Assembly: GCF_029962835.1 (NCBI RefSeq)
Contig: NC_080573.1
Span: 37,565,001 to 37,629,000 of the forward strand
DNA from: Magnolia sinica
Lineage: Eukaryota; Streptophyta; Magnoliopsida; Magnoliales; Magnoliaceae
Direction of reading: 5' to 3'
Length of the DNA stretch: 64,000 nt
The notes under the pieces are model-generated. The model saw nothing but the letters and a program-made list of their open reading frames with translations, was not told the origin of the DNA and made no database searches. A program made the translations under genes and the position numbers. Below, one piece after another: positions 24,795-35,879 of this stretch (position 1 is the first letter of the stretch; each line of letters starts with the position of its first letter).

Positions 24795-27585
24795 CAATGC
24801 ATATGTCATCAATTCACCATCCATTAAATCATCACTATAATCGATATTAACCATACCATTATCACCATCAATTAGATCATATCTATTATTTTAACCAACA
24901 ATAGGCATGTCCCACCTAAGTGTGACACACTCATCGACCTTGGACTTTGTGCAAGGCACGCGGTGCCATATGTTAAGTGTGAGTCTCATTTGGCAAACCA
25001 TTAAGCCATCTCCAAGGGATAAACTTCCAACTACAAGGCCTTCAATGGTGTGGATCCAACTCCACGACTAAGTGGACCCCACACATCTCACTATCAACTA
25101 GAAACAATACACAATTTCAAACATAATGACAACACGCTAACATTTTTCATGTCATATATTATATTGGGCCCACAAACCATAAGTACAAGCAACCTAAGAA
25201 AAATCTCAATTATCCAGTTTGTACATTCTAAAATAGGCCTTGCTAGGTGTGGTCCACTTGACTAGAGGTAGTGTATAAGGCACACTGACCATTAGGCAAT
25301 AAGCATGCCTAATGGGCTCAAAGAAGGTTACCATGGTGGGCTTCTCACTCCCCAATGATTTCTCTTAGTGTTGGGCCCACTTGGGCCTTAGGGTTGCCTC
25401 ATTTAAATGGGTCCAAGGCCATCCGTATCTTAAGACAATAACTGGGTAGCAAGATCAATTCACTACATATTTCACAAGTTAGATAACACCCATTTATGAA
25501 ACATGCCAGGTGGGCCTCATTAGATGAAGGGTAAAGCACATACGAAATAGCCCACACTAGATGGCCCATCTAGGGTTTTGGGATCACTATCACTAAAGAA
25601 TTCTTTTTCATAGTTTAAATGCTGCATTAAATGCCTTGGGAAGGTGGTGGACCCCATTAATGTGGCCCACATGAATTCTATATCAAACAAACTTTTGGTG
25701 CAAGGTTGGTTCTGGGCCATTCTTGAGTCAGATTTATGATTATGTGGGGCTCACATCTGGTGAAAGGAAGGATCCATCTGGTAGCTCTATATATGGGCTT
25801 TAAAAGGTATGAAGCAGGCCTCATTGGTTGGGTGTGTACAATTTACAGTGATGGCCCAAACATGGGTACTTGGAGAAACTGTGCAGTAAATATAGTGCAA
25901 AATTAGTTTTAACCCAAGTTTGAGTATGTTCCATGATCACGAGGGACCAAATTTCAGTGTTCCGTCAGGTACCCTTGGTATTCCTATATATGGACTTCAA
26001 AAAATATAAGATGGGACCAACTAGTTATGTACATATAATATTTGGTGTAGGGCCAAACATAGGTATTTTAATTTTTTGCACAGAATTTTCTGCGCAACTA
26101 TGCCTGCCCTCATTTTGGGATCCACTCTTCAATCATGTGGGGTCCTCTTTGGCCCAAGAAAAATATTATTTCTCTATTCATTGGTATAGGTTAAAGGTTC
26201 CAAGTGATATCTCACACATGTCTTGTGCGTTGGGTCTGCCACTAGGGCCCAAAGTTGGTCAAAAACTTAGAAAGTTAGATATGTAGTTTCAGAAATGGAT
26301 TTGTCTCAACTTTAGGACCACTTATTAAACACTTGGGGTCCATTATTGATGAAGAGGTGGGACATCCTAGCCAAAGGATATATGGATTAAACATCACTCA
26401 AAGTGGAATCCTTAAACATAGAGCATGGGTCCCACCACAAGGTGTCAAAAGGCCTGCATACAATACAGTTAAGTACTTAAGAAAATTTTCAGTAAATACA
26501 AAAGGTGCAAAAGAAAGGAAATAGATAGAATGACAAGTGGGGCCCACACGGTGGCAAAGCATGGATAAGAGATACACATCAATACATATGGTTTTTCAGA
26601 TTGAATGAACTAATAAAGTACATAAATCAAAAGTGATCCCACTACCAAGTGGGTCCATAATAAGAGGATGAATGTTGTAGACAACATACATACAACATAC
26701 AAGTAGCACATGAAATGTTTTGATCAAATCTTCATTATTAGATTCTCCGTTGGAAAATCCAAGTCAATGGATGGTTTGAGAATACATAATTTAGGTTGTA
26801 TATAGGTTCCAACCCTACAGAGCCTTAGATCCATTTAGACCACACATAACAATTCAAGATGTATCCTTATAGAAGTATCCGTTGGTCCAGAGTTTTCTAA
26901 ATTTTATCACGAATGAATATGACCATATGGACTGTACATATGATTATTAAATATATTATGTTACGAAAAAATATCAAATATATCTAACCATTGGAATCAC
27001 GGATTTGGCTCACACAATATGTAGTCACAACAAGCTCTCAGATATATTTTTGTACAAGGCCAAGATTTCATACATCTAAACTCTGATCGAGGCGTATTAT
27101 ATACCATTGGAAAGCTACTTCGATTTTCTACGAAACCAATAGAATATATATTTTATTAGATTTAATAAAGGGAAAAAATGGGTCCATTTTTTATAAATCA
27201 GGATCATTTGTACACTGCTAGATAGTAGCCAAGTAAAGTTAATTCCATGGATGATTGGACCGTTAGATAGTTATGAAATTTGGCCCAGAGTTAGATCATA
27301 TTATGATTCATATTATTACCAAGTTTCGACTTAGATCTTAATATGGTTTATTTTATATAATTTTTAAAAGTTGCTGTCTAGTTAAAAAATGGGATTACAT
27401 GTGGAGGGCGTGGATATAATATTCATCATGGTAGGCCATATTGACGTGGGCCACCTTGCTGACCAACATAGCCATTAATATATGTACACATGAACTCCAC
27501 CCTAGTGGGCCCCACACATATCAAGAAAATAAAAAGGGGAAGAAAGAGGAGGATGAGAATGATGACAGGAGGGGTGTAGACTCAC
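24795..27585. other. Unassigned non-coding, repeat-like DNA (right part)
   Basis: Continuation of 13,772-15,394. No gene seen. Many GTGGGCCC/GGGCCCAC words. Open frames (for example 25,933-26,286) show no family motif and biased composition. Toward 28,413-28,560, beyond the hAT insertion, the minus strand has a TATA-like CTATATAAGAGTAG (about 28,551-28,564) preceding a GA-rich leader, so the whole block could be a long LTR on the minus strand. No ends were identified. Confidence 0.35.
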
Positions 27586-27593
27586 CTCAAATG

Positions 27594-28404
27594 TAGAGGT
27601 GGGCATCAAGTCGATTCGGACCGGATTGGGTCCAACTCGACTCAATCCGATTTTTCCAAGAACCTGACCGAACTCGATCCGATTCGGGACCGAGTCCAGC
27701 AGGGTTGACTCGATCCAATCCGAATCCTTGCTGGCCTGACCCGAAGTAAGTCCGACTTGGTAAGGGAAACCGAACCAAGTTGGATCGAGTTGAGTCTGTC
27801 CAGTCGATTCGGACTAAGCTGAATCAAGATCTGGAGAAAGATGGAGAGAAAGGAGGAGAGAAAGAAGGAGAGAAAGGAGGAGAGGAGGAAATCAAGAGAG
27901 AAAGAAGGAGAGGAGGAAATCGGGAGAGAAAGAAGGAGAGATGGGTGCATGCGGGGGCCATCGCTCCAAAATGCTCCAAAATAGAAGATAAAATAATAAA
28001 ATAAAATAAAAATTAAAACTAGGTACCTACCTGATCAATGGAGATGATGAATGATGATGATGAGTGGGCCGGGTTGCTCAGTGGCTGGATCGAGATGGTG
28101 CGGCGCTCGTTTGGGTGGAGAAAGAGAAAAGGGGGTTTTTAGGGTTCAGGAGGGTTTCCGGATGTGGGTAGCCAGGTAGGTAAAAAGTGAAAAGATTTTT
28201 TTTAAAAATTACTTATATACACCCGTTTCGGATCTGATCGGATCCAATCGGATCGGATTCTGGATCAGATCAGTTCGGATTGACCATTGATCCGAACTCG
28301 ATCCGATCAACGGTCGGATCTGATGGGCCAACTCGATCCGACTCGATCCTGGCCTTTGGTTCGGTTCGAATCCGTCGGATCAGTCCAGTTTCGGTCCAGC
28401 TCTA
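27594..28404. mobile_element. Non-autonomous hAT element, 811 bp, TSD CTCAAATG
   Basis: Flanked by a perfect 8-bp duplication CTCAAATG (27,586-27,593 and 28,405-28,412). The ends are imperfect inverted repeats: left TAGAGGTGGGCATC, right (reverse complement) TAGAGCTGGACCGA, 10 of 14 matching. Both subterminal regions are packed with GATCCGA/TCGGATC and TCGATTCGGA words, as expected of hAT transposase-binding regions. An 8-bp TSD is diagnostic of hAT. The middle is a GGAGAGAAAG repeat and AT-rich sequence with no transposase, so it would be mobilised in trans. Confidence 0.85.
27840..27942 (+). repeat. Purine tandem tract (GGAGAGAAAGGA-type) inside the hAT element
   Basis: Imperfect 12-15 bp units of GGAGAGAAAGGAGG. 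The Gly-Glu-Lys-Arg-rich frame over it is a composition artefact. Confidence 0.8.
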
Positions 28405-28789
28405 CTCAAATGGATGGATGGCTGGATGATGATGTGTGGTCTACTCCCTCTAGGTTTGATGGTAGGCCACACCTTGGCCCTACTCTCTCTCACTCTCTCT
28501 CAAAATCTCAAAAATTTAGTGTAGCAAAAGTATGAGTGTAAGAGAGCTTCTACTCTTATATAGAGAATTGGGGGTTGAGGTGGCAAGATGACATGACAAG
28601 TTTATGGGGTCTTATTGGTGCTAAAAGTGAGGTGGAAGGTGGTGTATGCTATGAATAGTGGATGGTGCCAAGCATGTATTGGCCAAGGTAGAAGAAATCT
28701 ACGCATGCATTAGCTAGTGGATGGATAAGGATTGTGGCTTGTAGGTGATTCGAGGATGTGCTTGGGGTGATTCGAGGCTTGTTCGAATC

Positions 28790-28980
28790 GGGTATTCTTT
28801 AAACTCTTGTAATTTTTGCTTTCGTAGTGATCATTTATAGCTTTGTGCCATGATTTTTTATCCGAAAGGGTTTTTCCACGTTAAAATCATTATATTTGTG
28901 TTGTGCTTGATTGGTGGGATCGAATTACTTCACTTGATTCATCTCTGTGTGCTTCCGCCGTCCCCCAACATGATATAATA
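28790..28980 (+). repeat. 3' end of a copia-type LTR
   Basis: The segment 'TCCGAAAGGGTTTTTCCACG..TTAAAATC' followed by TGCTTGATTG and the terminus CCCCCAACA at 28,980 resembles the conserved R-U5 end of many plant Ty1-copia LTRs (recalled family knowledge). No matching TGTTG start was found upstream, so it is truncated or its 5' part is decayed. Confidence 0.5.
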
Positions 28981-29820
28981 TGCAGTTTTGTGGCATTACA
29001 TTGGCTTTAGTGCGATTGGAATTGCCCGACATACTGTAGCCTAACTTAAATGTATATTGCAATAGGTAAGATTGAGATTGCTATTTGATTGTTTGAGCTT
29101 TTCATATCATATGGTATGATATGCTGGTCAAATAGATCCTGCCCTCTTGGTTGTTGGGTGGGTACAACTTTTGCAAAAGAAGTGGATGATTGAACAATAT
29201 TGACTAATGGCCCATGTTCAGCATAAATGGGCAGCCCACCAGACTAGCCTGCTTTATGGGGCCAGGGAATCTACATGGTGCAGGCATACTTGGCCAAGTT
29301 CCACTAGCTTTTTTATTTTTATTTTGTAACAGGAGTTATTTGGTACTTTATCAGAGTTTGATGTTTGATATGCAGGCAATCAGGCCCTGTACACATGCCA
29401 GCCATGTTTTAACTCAAATTTAATTTCTAAATTTTGGGACCCAAAATCATCTCAGAAGCAATGTAAATGGGCAATCTTAAGCATTTGCTATTTTTCATTT
29501 TAGACATGAGGAGGATACTCCCCATTTTACTCTATTGAATTTTCAGTAATTTCTGAATTAACTGGAGACATTTTTATTAAAACCAAGCTACAATTCAAAA
29601 GTAATTTATTTTCATCTTAGGTGGGGTGTCCACAAGCAACAATCCCATAAGTGGCATTTTTTAGTTATGGAAGAAGAAAAACTACCTTTTAAGTTAAATT
29701 TGTTTGGTAAGCACCTTTTAAAGGTAACTCAACACCTAAATTTACTAAGGGCTATAAGTTTATTTTATTTTTTTATTTTATTTTTTTTATTTATTTTTTT
29801 TTATAAATTTATTTTCAACT
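28981..29820. other. No gene seen
   Basis: AT-rich intergenic sequence with a T-rich tract at about 29,760-29,810. The short frame at 29,214-29,423 has no recognisable motif. Confidence 0.5.
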
Positions 29821-30930
29821 CCCTAAGGTGACCCCGCATGATGGATGGCCCACATCGAAGGTGGACCCAAATGATGGACAATGCATGTTGGATGGCCCAC
29901 ATCGAAGGTGGATCCACACGATGGACATTCCATATCAAAGGTGGGCTACATATGATGGGTCGACAGTGGACATTTAAGGTGGGCCCCACATGATGGGCTG
30001 ATAGTAGACATTTACGGTGGGCCCCACATGATGGAAAATCAACATTGATGGTGGGCCCACATGACTGATGACCCATATCAAGGTAAGCCACGCATAACGG
30101 TCGACATCAAAGGTTGGCCTTTAATGATGAATGGCCCACATCTAAGGAAAGCCCACATGATAGACAACTCACATTGAAGGTGGGGCCCACATGATGGATG
30201 GATCACATCAATGGTCGGCTCCACACAATGGGTAATGGACACTGTAGGTGGGTCCCACAAGATGGATGATCCATATCAAGTTGGGCCCCACATAATAAAT
30301 GGCCCACATCAAAGATTGACATGTAATGATGAATGGCCCACATCCAAGGAGGTCCTGCATGATGAGCGATCCACACGATGGATGGTCTACATTAAAGGTG
30401 GGCTACATATGATGGGTGGTGGATATTGAAGGGGGGCTCCACAAGATGGGCAATGAACATCATGGTGGGCCCCACATGATGGATGAACCGCATCAAGGTA
30501 GGCTTCACATAATGGACGGTTCAAATCAAAAGTTGACCCCTAATGATGAATGGCTCACATCCAAGGTAGACCCCGCATGATGGTTGGCCCACATTGAAGG
30601 TAGGGCTACACGATGGACAGTCCACATCAGAGTAGGCTTCACATGATGGGTGGTGGATATTGAAGGTAGGCCCCACATGATATGTAATAACATTGATGGT
30701 GGGCCCCTCATGAGAGATGACATATATTGAGGTGGGCCCCACATGAGGACAATTCACATCGAACCCCTAATGATGAAGGGTGCACATCCAAGATGTGCCT
30801 CACATCATGGATGGCCCACTTCGAAGTTGGGCCATATATGACAGATGGTCCACATATAAGGTGCATGGCCTATATTGAAAGTAGGCTCCACATGTGGACG
30901 GTTCACATTGAAGACAGGGCCAAGGTGCAT
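29821..30930. repeat. Degenerate minisatellite, CCACATGATGGATGGCCCAC-type units
   Basis: About 1.1 kb of head-to-tail units, 33-40 bp long, each following GGTGGGCCCCACATGATGG-N(4-8)-CCACATC-(G/A)AAGGTGG. Roughly 30 units, with heavy substitution and small indels. Spurious frames arise on both strands because GATGG/CCACAT words recur. Non-coding. Confidence 0.85.
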
Positions 30931-31749
30931 GTGCTACATATTCATTTGTCATGTAATGATTGTCCTATTTTGTGATTATTTTCATATTCTAAAAAGTGGG
31001 TTTTAGGCCCACATGGGCCCAAGTTCAATGAGCTAGCACAATAAAGGTTGCTCATGTTACAAGATATGCAATTTGGGTTGTAGATTCGATGGGCTGTATC
31101 TCACTAACAGAGTGTTGGATTGACACATGGTTTTCACTGTTGCGACCACAACGACAACGCGGTCCACATGATAGAAGTCTTAAGGTCATCCGAAATAAAT
31201 CACTTGGGTGGGGTTGCTGGTTGTACTGGGGTGCAGTGTATGGTCTATCAATAGTGCAGGTTGGAACACATGTGTGCACGAGTGGTGTTACAAAGGACAA
31301 GGATCCTACAAAATGTACATGTTAGCCTGTAGTAGCTTTCAAAATAAGAATGAATTCAAACTGAGCAAGAACGACTTTAAGCCGTATAGGCAAGGCTTTA
31401 GGTCGAAAGCCTAAATAAGCACATCATCTTTTTGTTTAGAAGGCTTTTAGACGGACACCCTGCTAGCATGAATTCCTATACACTAAATCCTCTTTAGTAC
31501 TGGCCGATACCTCCTCAAGTGAGGATTAAACGATTTGATTAATATCAGTTTAGCTAAAATCTACCACCACCTCTGGTTGACATTAGAAGGAATGACTGTA
31601 ATAGCCACCCATATGGCCAATATAGTTAAGAGCCACCAAATCTTAGAGCCCTTGGGAGGTAGTACATCGTAGAAGTCGAACAACATATAGTGGGCAACCT
31701 CCTGTACCACCAACACCTCTTACGGTTAACCTAGGTCCACCACCACTAG
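30931..31749. other. No gene seen
   Basis: Flank of the minisatellite and of the Tat-like remnant. Frames at 31,052-31,325 overlap on both strands and show no family motif. Confidence 0.45.
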
Positions 31750-32870
31750 TTAACACTGCTGCACAGGAGCATTAAGCACCTGCTCATGTACTTCAGATGG
31801 GTTGTAATGATTTGATTAATTAAATCTAAGAAATTGTAGGCCATTAACAAGGCCGCCGTATACACATACCGACCTATAAGAAACCTTATCAAAAATGGAT
31901 TGATCAATACCACGAGTTGTCGACGGGTTACTGTTGACCTGAGTTCACTTTATTCTTAGGGTAATGTGGTCATTCGTCCATTGAGCATATTGGTTGCTTC
32001 ACCATCTAATGTGGTCGATTGATCAATACTACGAGTTGCTCAATGCGTTATTATCGAGACCCAAACTTCAAGTTAGACATAACAGAAATAGTGGCTAGAA
32101 AGCCATTCATTTGCCAATCTCTAACTAAGAAGGATATGACCTCTTCTTTAGGCCAAAATTTAAGGGAAATGTATTTGAAGTCACCAAAAGGTATTCTTTT
32201 GACATAACTCATTCCAACGAAATCTTAGATCATCTGTTAGAAGGGAAATTCTTTAAGGTTCTAACAAACTAAAGAATGCCTTCAGCCGAAGAACTTAAAA
32301 AGATTGAATACCGCAAATGGCATGGCACACTTTCTCGTTCTCACTCTACGACAAATTGTGTATTTTTTTATATGCTCAAGTTTTCTAAGAAAGACACGAA
32401 GACTATGGTAGTTGACTCCGACTGGTTTTCACACTCGGCCGAAGTAAACGTTGTCAAGCCCAATCTCTAGAAACTCAATGCCCTAAAGATAAAAGTTGAC
32501 TTCATGTCAGTTCCATCGCCCGATTAATGGTGGGTTAGGAGCCAAGAGTCACGTTCCAACACTCATAGAAGAATCAAAGCCACCTGCCACGCACGGGGGG
32601 TGAATATTTGCAACCAAACAGTCTTCATTGAACAAATCAAAGATGGTTTAATGTGACAATGCAACAACGAAGCTAACTCGAATCGCTGGCATTATGTGGC
32701 AAGCTTGGCAACTAAATATCAAAGGCCGTTGCAGCCATATTATTCATTATATAAAGAGCGTTATCTGCCATCACACATGCCCTTGTTTGGAAATCACATA
32801 TCCACGTCAAGAAAGCCAAAGGATTGGTCCCTTAACCAACTTAAGATGGTCAAACTGATCAATATTAAGG
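31750..32870 (+). pseudogene. Tat/Ogre-like gypsy gag remnant, first part
   Basis: Broken translation in several frames still shows, in order, PYQKWIDQYHELSTGYC / PEFTLFLG (about 31,880-31,950, like 'PYPxxIDQ..PRGYKVPEFTLFSG'), SIEHIGCFT (about 31,980), THSNEILDHLLEGKFFKV (about 32,209-32,262) and MPSAEELKKIEYRKWHGT..THSTTNC-like (32,276-32,360, like 'IPSAEELKGKxYCKWHxSxxHxTNNC'). These are the recurring gag blocks of Tat-lineage elements. Many stops. The sequence is cut at 32,875 by the chromovirus derivative and resumes at 37,243. Confidence 0.65.
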
Positions 32871-32875
32871 AAAAC

Positions 32876-34102
32876 TGATGCAGGACATGAAAATTAAATA
32901 TGATATGCGAGATTTCAAGCTTAAGATCACGTTAGTTCAGAAACAATTACACAAATTTCATATCCCACATGAAAGCCCAAACATTCAATTAAGGGGAATC
33001 TATGCGAGTCCAGACCTACACATGATAGGGCTGGATTACTTAAAATTATGAACCAAATAATACACAAAGATAAGAAATAATCATCCACACATACATAGTA
33101 ATCAGTTCTTAATCCAAGGGATTCGGAAATTCCAATTTGGGGAACCCATGGGTAAGAAAAAGGACATAAAATTGGATATTTGAGTAATTTAGGATTAGGT
33201 TTAGGGATTTTGGGTGAAAGCAGAGTGAAAGAGAAGATAGAGACAAACCAGAGAAGTACTACATGGGTGGGCAACAACAATGGCCCACACGCACATGCGT
33301 GTGATCTCGGCCGCACGTGTGTGAGACCCACTATTCAGAAAAAGGCTACCTTGGTTCTGGTCGGCCAGGGATGAACTCCAAAACTCCCAATTCTCAGCTT
33401 GATCCGATGGATGGTTTGTGGGTGGTGCTCCGCCGAAATTTCAGCCCTCCTGAAGGGCCAGATTCTTAAATTCTGCTGTGGGGAGGAGAATTGCTGCAAT
33501 AGATGATTGATTCAAAGTTCAGATGATGGGGTGAGATGAGAAGAAGGGATGGTAGAAGATGGATAGTAGAGATAGCGATGGATGGGGGCGAATCGGGATA
33601 GAAGTAGCTTCGCACCACGATAGTTAACCCTTCGATGAAGGGAGGGCTTTGCATCCAATTAGGCATCACAACTCAGAGAGTAGGAAAATGCAGAATTTTT
33701 ATTAATCTTCAATGTGATCAAAAGAACTACAAGTGGTGCCTATTTATAAGCAAACCCTATACCCCAAAACTCGTGTCATGTGCACAACCTATTACTTAGC
33801 GATGAAGTAAACTAAAATAAAAATCAAACAAAGAAATCTAAAGCGTTTGTGATGTTCTAAATAATAACAATAAGCAAAACTGAAAATATGAAATCAATCC
33901 GATTAGTGGGCCCCAATCATGAGATCTTATGATGGGCTTTACTTGATTATCGGGTTCACTCCAAAGAACCAAAACTCCGTCTTCTAACTAGGGGGCCCTC
34001 TTTGGATGTCGTCATCGATCTAGATCGACGATGGGACCCTCCTTCATGCGTACGTGTATAGGGGGCGGTGCACATGCGCGTGTGCGTGTGATGTCCTCAT
34101 CA
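32876..34102 (-). repeat. 3' LTR of the chromovirus derivative (1,227 bp)
   Basis: Preceded on the minus strand by a purine-rich GCCGGGAAGAAT (PPT-like, plus 34,103-34,114). TATA CTTATAAATA on the minus strand at plus 33,741-33,750. Differs from the 5' LTR by roughly 8% over the first ~330 bp by eye, and lacks the SINE. Confidence 0.9.
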
Positions 34103-34149
34103 ATTCTTCCCGGCTAAGAAGATTTCGCCACTGGCGAAATAAAACTCCT

Positions 34150-34312
34150 GAACCACTCCAAGATGTAAGGATTAAGTCTCTGAAGCTTCTCCTCAATGAG
34201 CCATGTACTATTTGAAACTGAGCGTGACTTCCATTTAATCAGGTACTTCTTAAACCTGCTGTCCGACGTTGAAACTATTTGATGGTTCAGGATATCCTCT
34301 ACTTCCTCTTTA
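34150..34312 (-). pseudogene. Chromodomain of the chromovirus derivative
   Basis: Reads EVEDILNHQIVSTSDSRFKK, then YLIKWKSRSVSNSTWLIEEK and LQRLNPYILEWF, matching the C-terminal chromodomain of plant chromoviruses (typically 'VEDILDHRxxxxGxxFxxYLVKWKGxxxxxxTWxxxxxL'). The aromatic Trp in KWK and the later TWL are kept. The domain is open to its stop codon (about 34,122). In the family it directs integration to marked chromatin. It is downstream of a repeat linker and in the same frame as it. Confidence 0.8.
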
Positions 34313-34328
34313 AGTGTATGAATGCTAG

Positions 34329-34577
34329 GTATGAGAGGTAGAGGCTGGGAAGAAAGGTCAGAAAGAGTAAGTATGGGAGGTAGAGGTTGGAAAAATGGGT
34401 CGGGACGGGTAGGTATGGGACATAGAAGCTGAAAATGGGTCAGGAAGATAGTTATGGGAGGTAGAAGATGGGAAAATGGGTTAGGACGGGTAGGTATGGG
34501 ACGTAGAGGCTGAGAAAATGGGTCGGGAAAGGTGGGTATGGGAGGTAGAGGCTGGGAAGATAGGTCGGGAGGGGGCT
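34329..34577 (-). repeat. 42-bp in-frame minisatellite between integrase and chromodomain
   Basis: Six head-to-tail copies (42, 42, 39, 42, 42, 42 bp) of GTATGGGAGGTAGAGGCTGG-type sequence on the plus strand. Read on the coding (minus) strand each gives a 14-residue unit such as PTFPDPFSQPLRPI. All unit lengths are multiples of three. The related element at 60,921 has only one copy (about 62,293-62,340). Confidence 0.9.
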
Positions 34578-35191
34578 ATGGATCAAGGAATAAATCTGAA
34601 GAATCAGAATCGGTGGGCGAAAGACCAGAAAAAGTATCAGTGGTCCTCTAAAAAGTAACTAGATCCTCCATATTGAATGTGGAACTAATTCCCATGGAAA
34701 GTGGAAGATCTACCTCATACGCATTGAGATCGTTTCTTTTTATAATTTTGAAGGGTTTAGCACTACATGCGTATAACTTATGAACGGCCTCCGGAGGATA
34801 CCGCTTGGGCCTGATGCGGACCATTACAGAGCCTTCAATATTGAATTCTTTAAAACATTCATGCTGGTCTGTAAAAAATTTATAATGTTCATTACTAGTA
34901 GTGATCTTCTGCCTAATTTCTTGATGCCATGAATGAATGTGATGTATAAAAGACTCTGCAGGTTCTGACGGCCTATGGGACAGACATAGGGACGATATCA
35001 ACAGGTTTCTCAGGTTTATAACCAGTAACAACTTCATAAGGACTGAGACCTGTGGACTTAACGACAGAACTATTAAACACAAACTCGGTTGTAGATATTA
35101 TGATGTCCAATGTTCTGGTGTGCTCTATATCCCTCCTAAGGGGAGACTCATCCGGTAGATCATCAGGAAAGACATCATGAAACTCATCCAC
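34578..35191 (-). pseudogene. Pre-RT / integrase C-terminal fusion remnant
   Basis: One frame (35,191-34,973) runs from the pre-RT segment EFHDVFPDDLPDESPLRRDI straight into integrase EFVFNSSVVKSTGLSPYEVV and GYKPEKP. About 1-2 kb of normal pol lies between these in an autonomous element. A one-base shift near 34,977 moves to the second frame (35,082-34,648), with HRPSEPAESFIHHIH, VMVRIRPKRYPPEAVHKLYA and AYEVDLPLSMGISSTFNMED, the GPY/F-type integrase C-terminus. A single stop (about 34,580) precedes the repeat linker. Integrase catalytic residues (DDE core) are not present in this piece. Confidence 0.85.
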
Positions 35192-35299
35192 TATTGGAAT
35201 GGCCTCAGTTGGTAACTCTACACTAGCTCTGGTGCACTCTCTCTAGCCACGAGGCTGCACATGTTGTACCCCTTAAAATAATGGTCTTGATGTCCCTCA

Positions 35300-35530
35300 T
35301 GGGGTGGAGGTACGGGTGCACGCCCATGACTGATTCCTTGGCCACCTCCGTTTATTGGTCTATCCTCTTGGCCACCTGCCTGAGATTGACCATCTTCCCT
35401 AATGGTGGGGTTTTGTCCTTAGGGAGGCCTCTATTTGGTCAAGGCGTTGATCTATGTCTTGTTTCAAGTGCTTACCCCAAGACTCGATCTGCTGGGATAG
35501 CTTGTTTAGTGACTCTAGCAGTTGTTCCAT
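35300..35530 (-). pseudogene. Gag N-terminal remnant of the chromovirus derivative
   Basis: From an ATG at 35,530 (minus): MEQLLESLNKLSQQIE..GK, then IDQRLDQIEASLR, matching the start of the sister element's gag (MEQLQESMDNITRQFE at 63,790). It then shifts frame and joins LVARESAP of the pre-RT region near 35,235, so most of gag and all of protease are deleted. Confidence 0.65.
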
Positions 35531-35854
35531 GTTTAGTGTAGGATGCTAGCCAAAACCATAACCCGTACATGTGGGCGTACAACTTGACTCCACCTAAGGA
35601 CTTTCTACGACGACTATATGAGACAAAATGATCCTATAAGACTCTATATAAGGGAAACTATGCAGCGCTACTAAAATTCAGCAATATAGTTGTTAACAGA
35701 AAGTTACAGCAATATAAATTGCTAACTTCCTGCTAATAGAAATTTCAGCAACTAATATCAAGGATTATACACTCCTAAAAGCTATATATGATGAACTGAA
35801 TGCATGATGGACTCAAACAAACTAATCCTAAACATGTAATGTATTCTCCTATAA

Positions 35855-35879
35855 GAACCCTAAGCTCTGCTACCAAATT
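35855..35879 (-). other. Primer-binding site, tRNA-iMet type
   Basis: On the minus strand, just downstream of the 5' LTR end (CATCA at 35,880-35,884): AATTTGGTAGCAGAGCTTAG. TGGTAGCAGAGC differs at one base from the complement of the initiator Met tRNA 3' end. It fixes element orientation as minus. Confidence 0.8.

Noticed and set aside
25933..26286. 117-codon frame
   Set aside because: No motif; sits in repeat-like DNA with GGGCCCA words.
29801..30975. His/Cys/Pro-rich small proteins on both strands
   Set aside because: Produced by the GATGG/CCACAT minisatellite.
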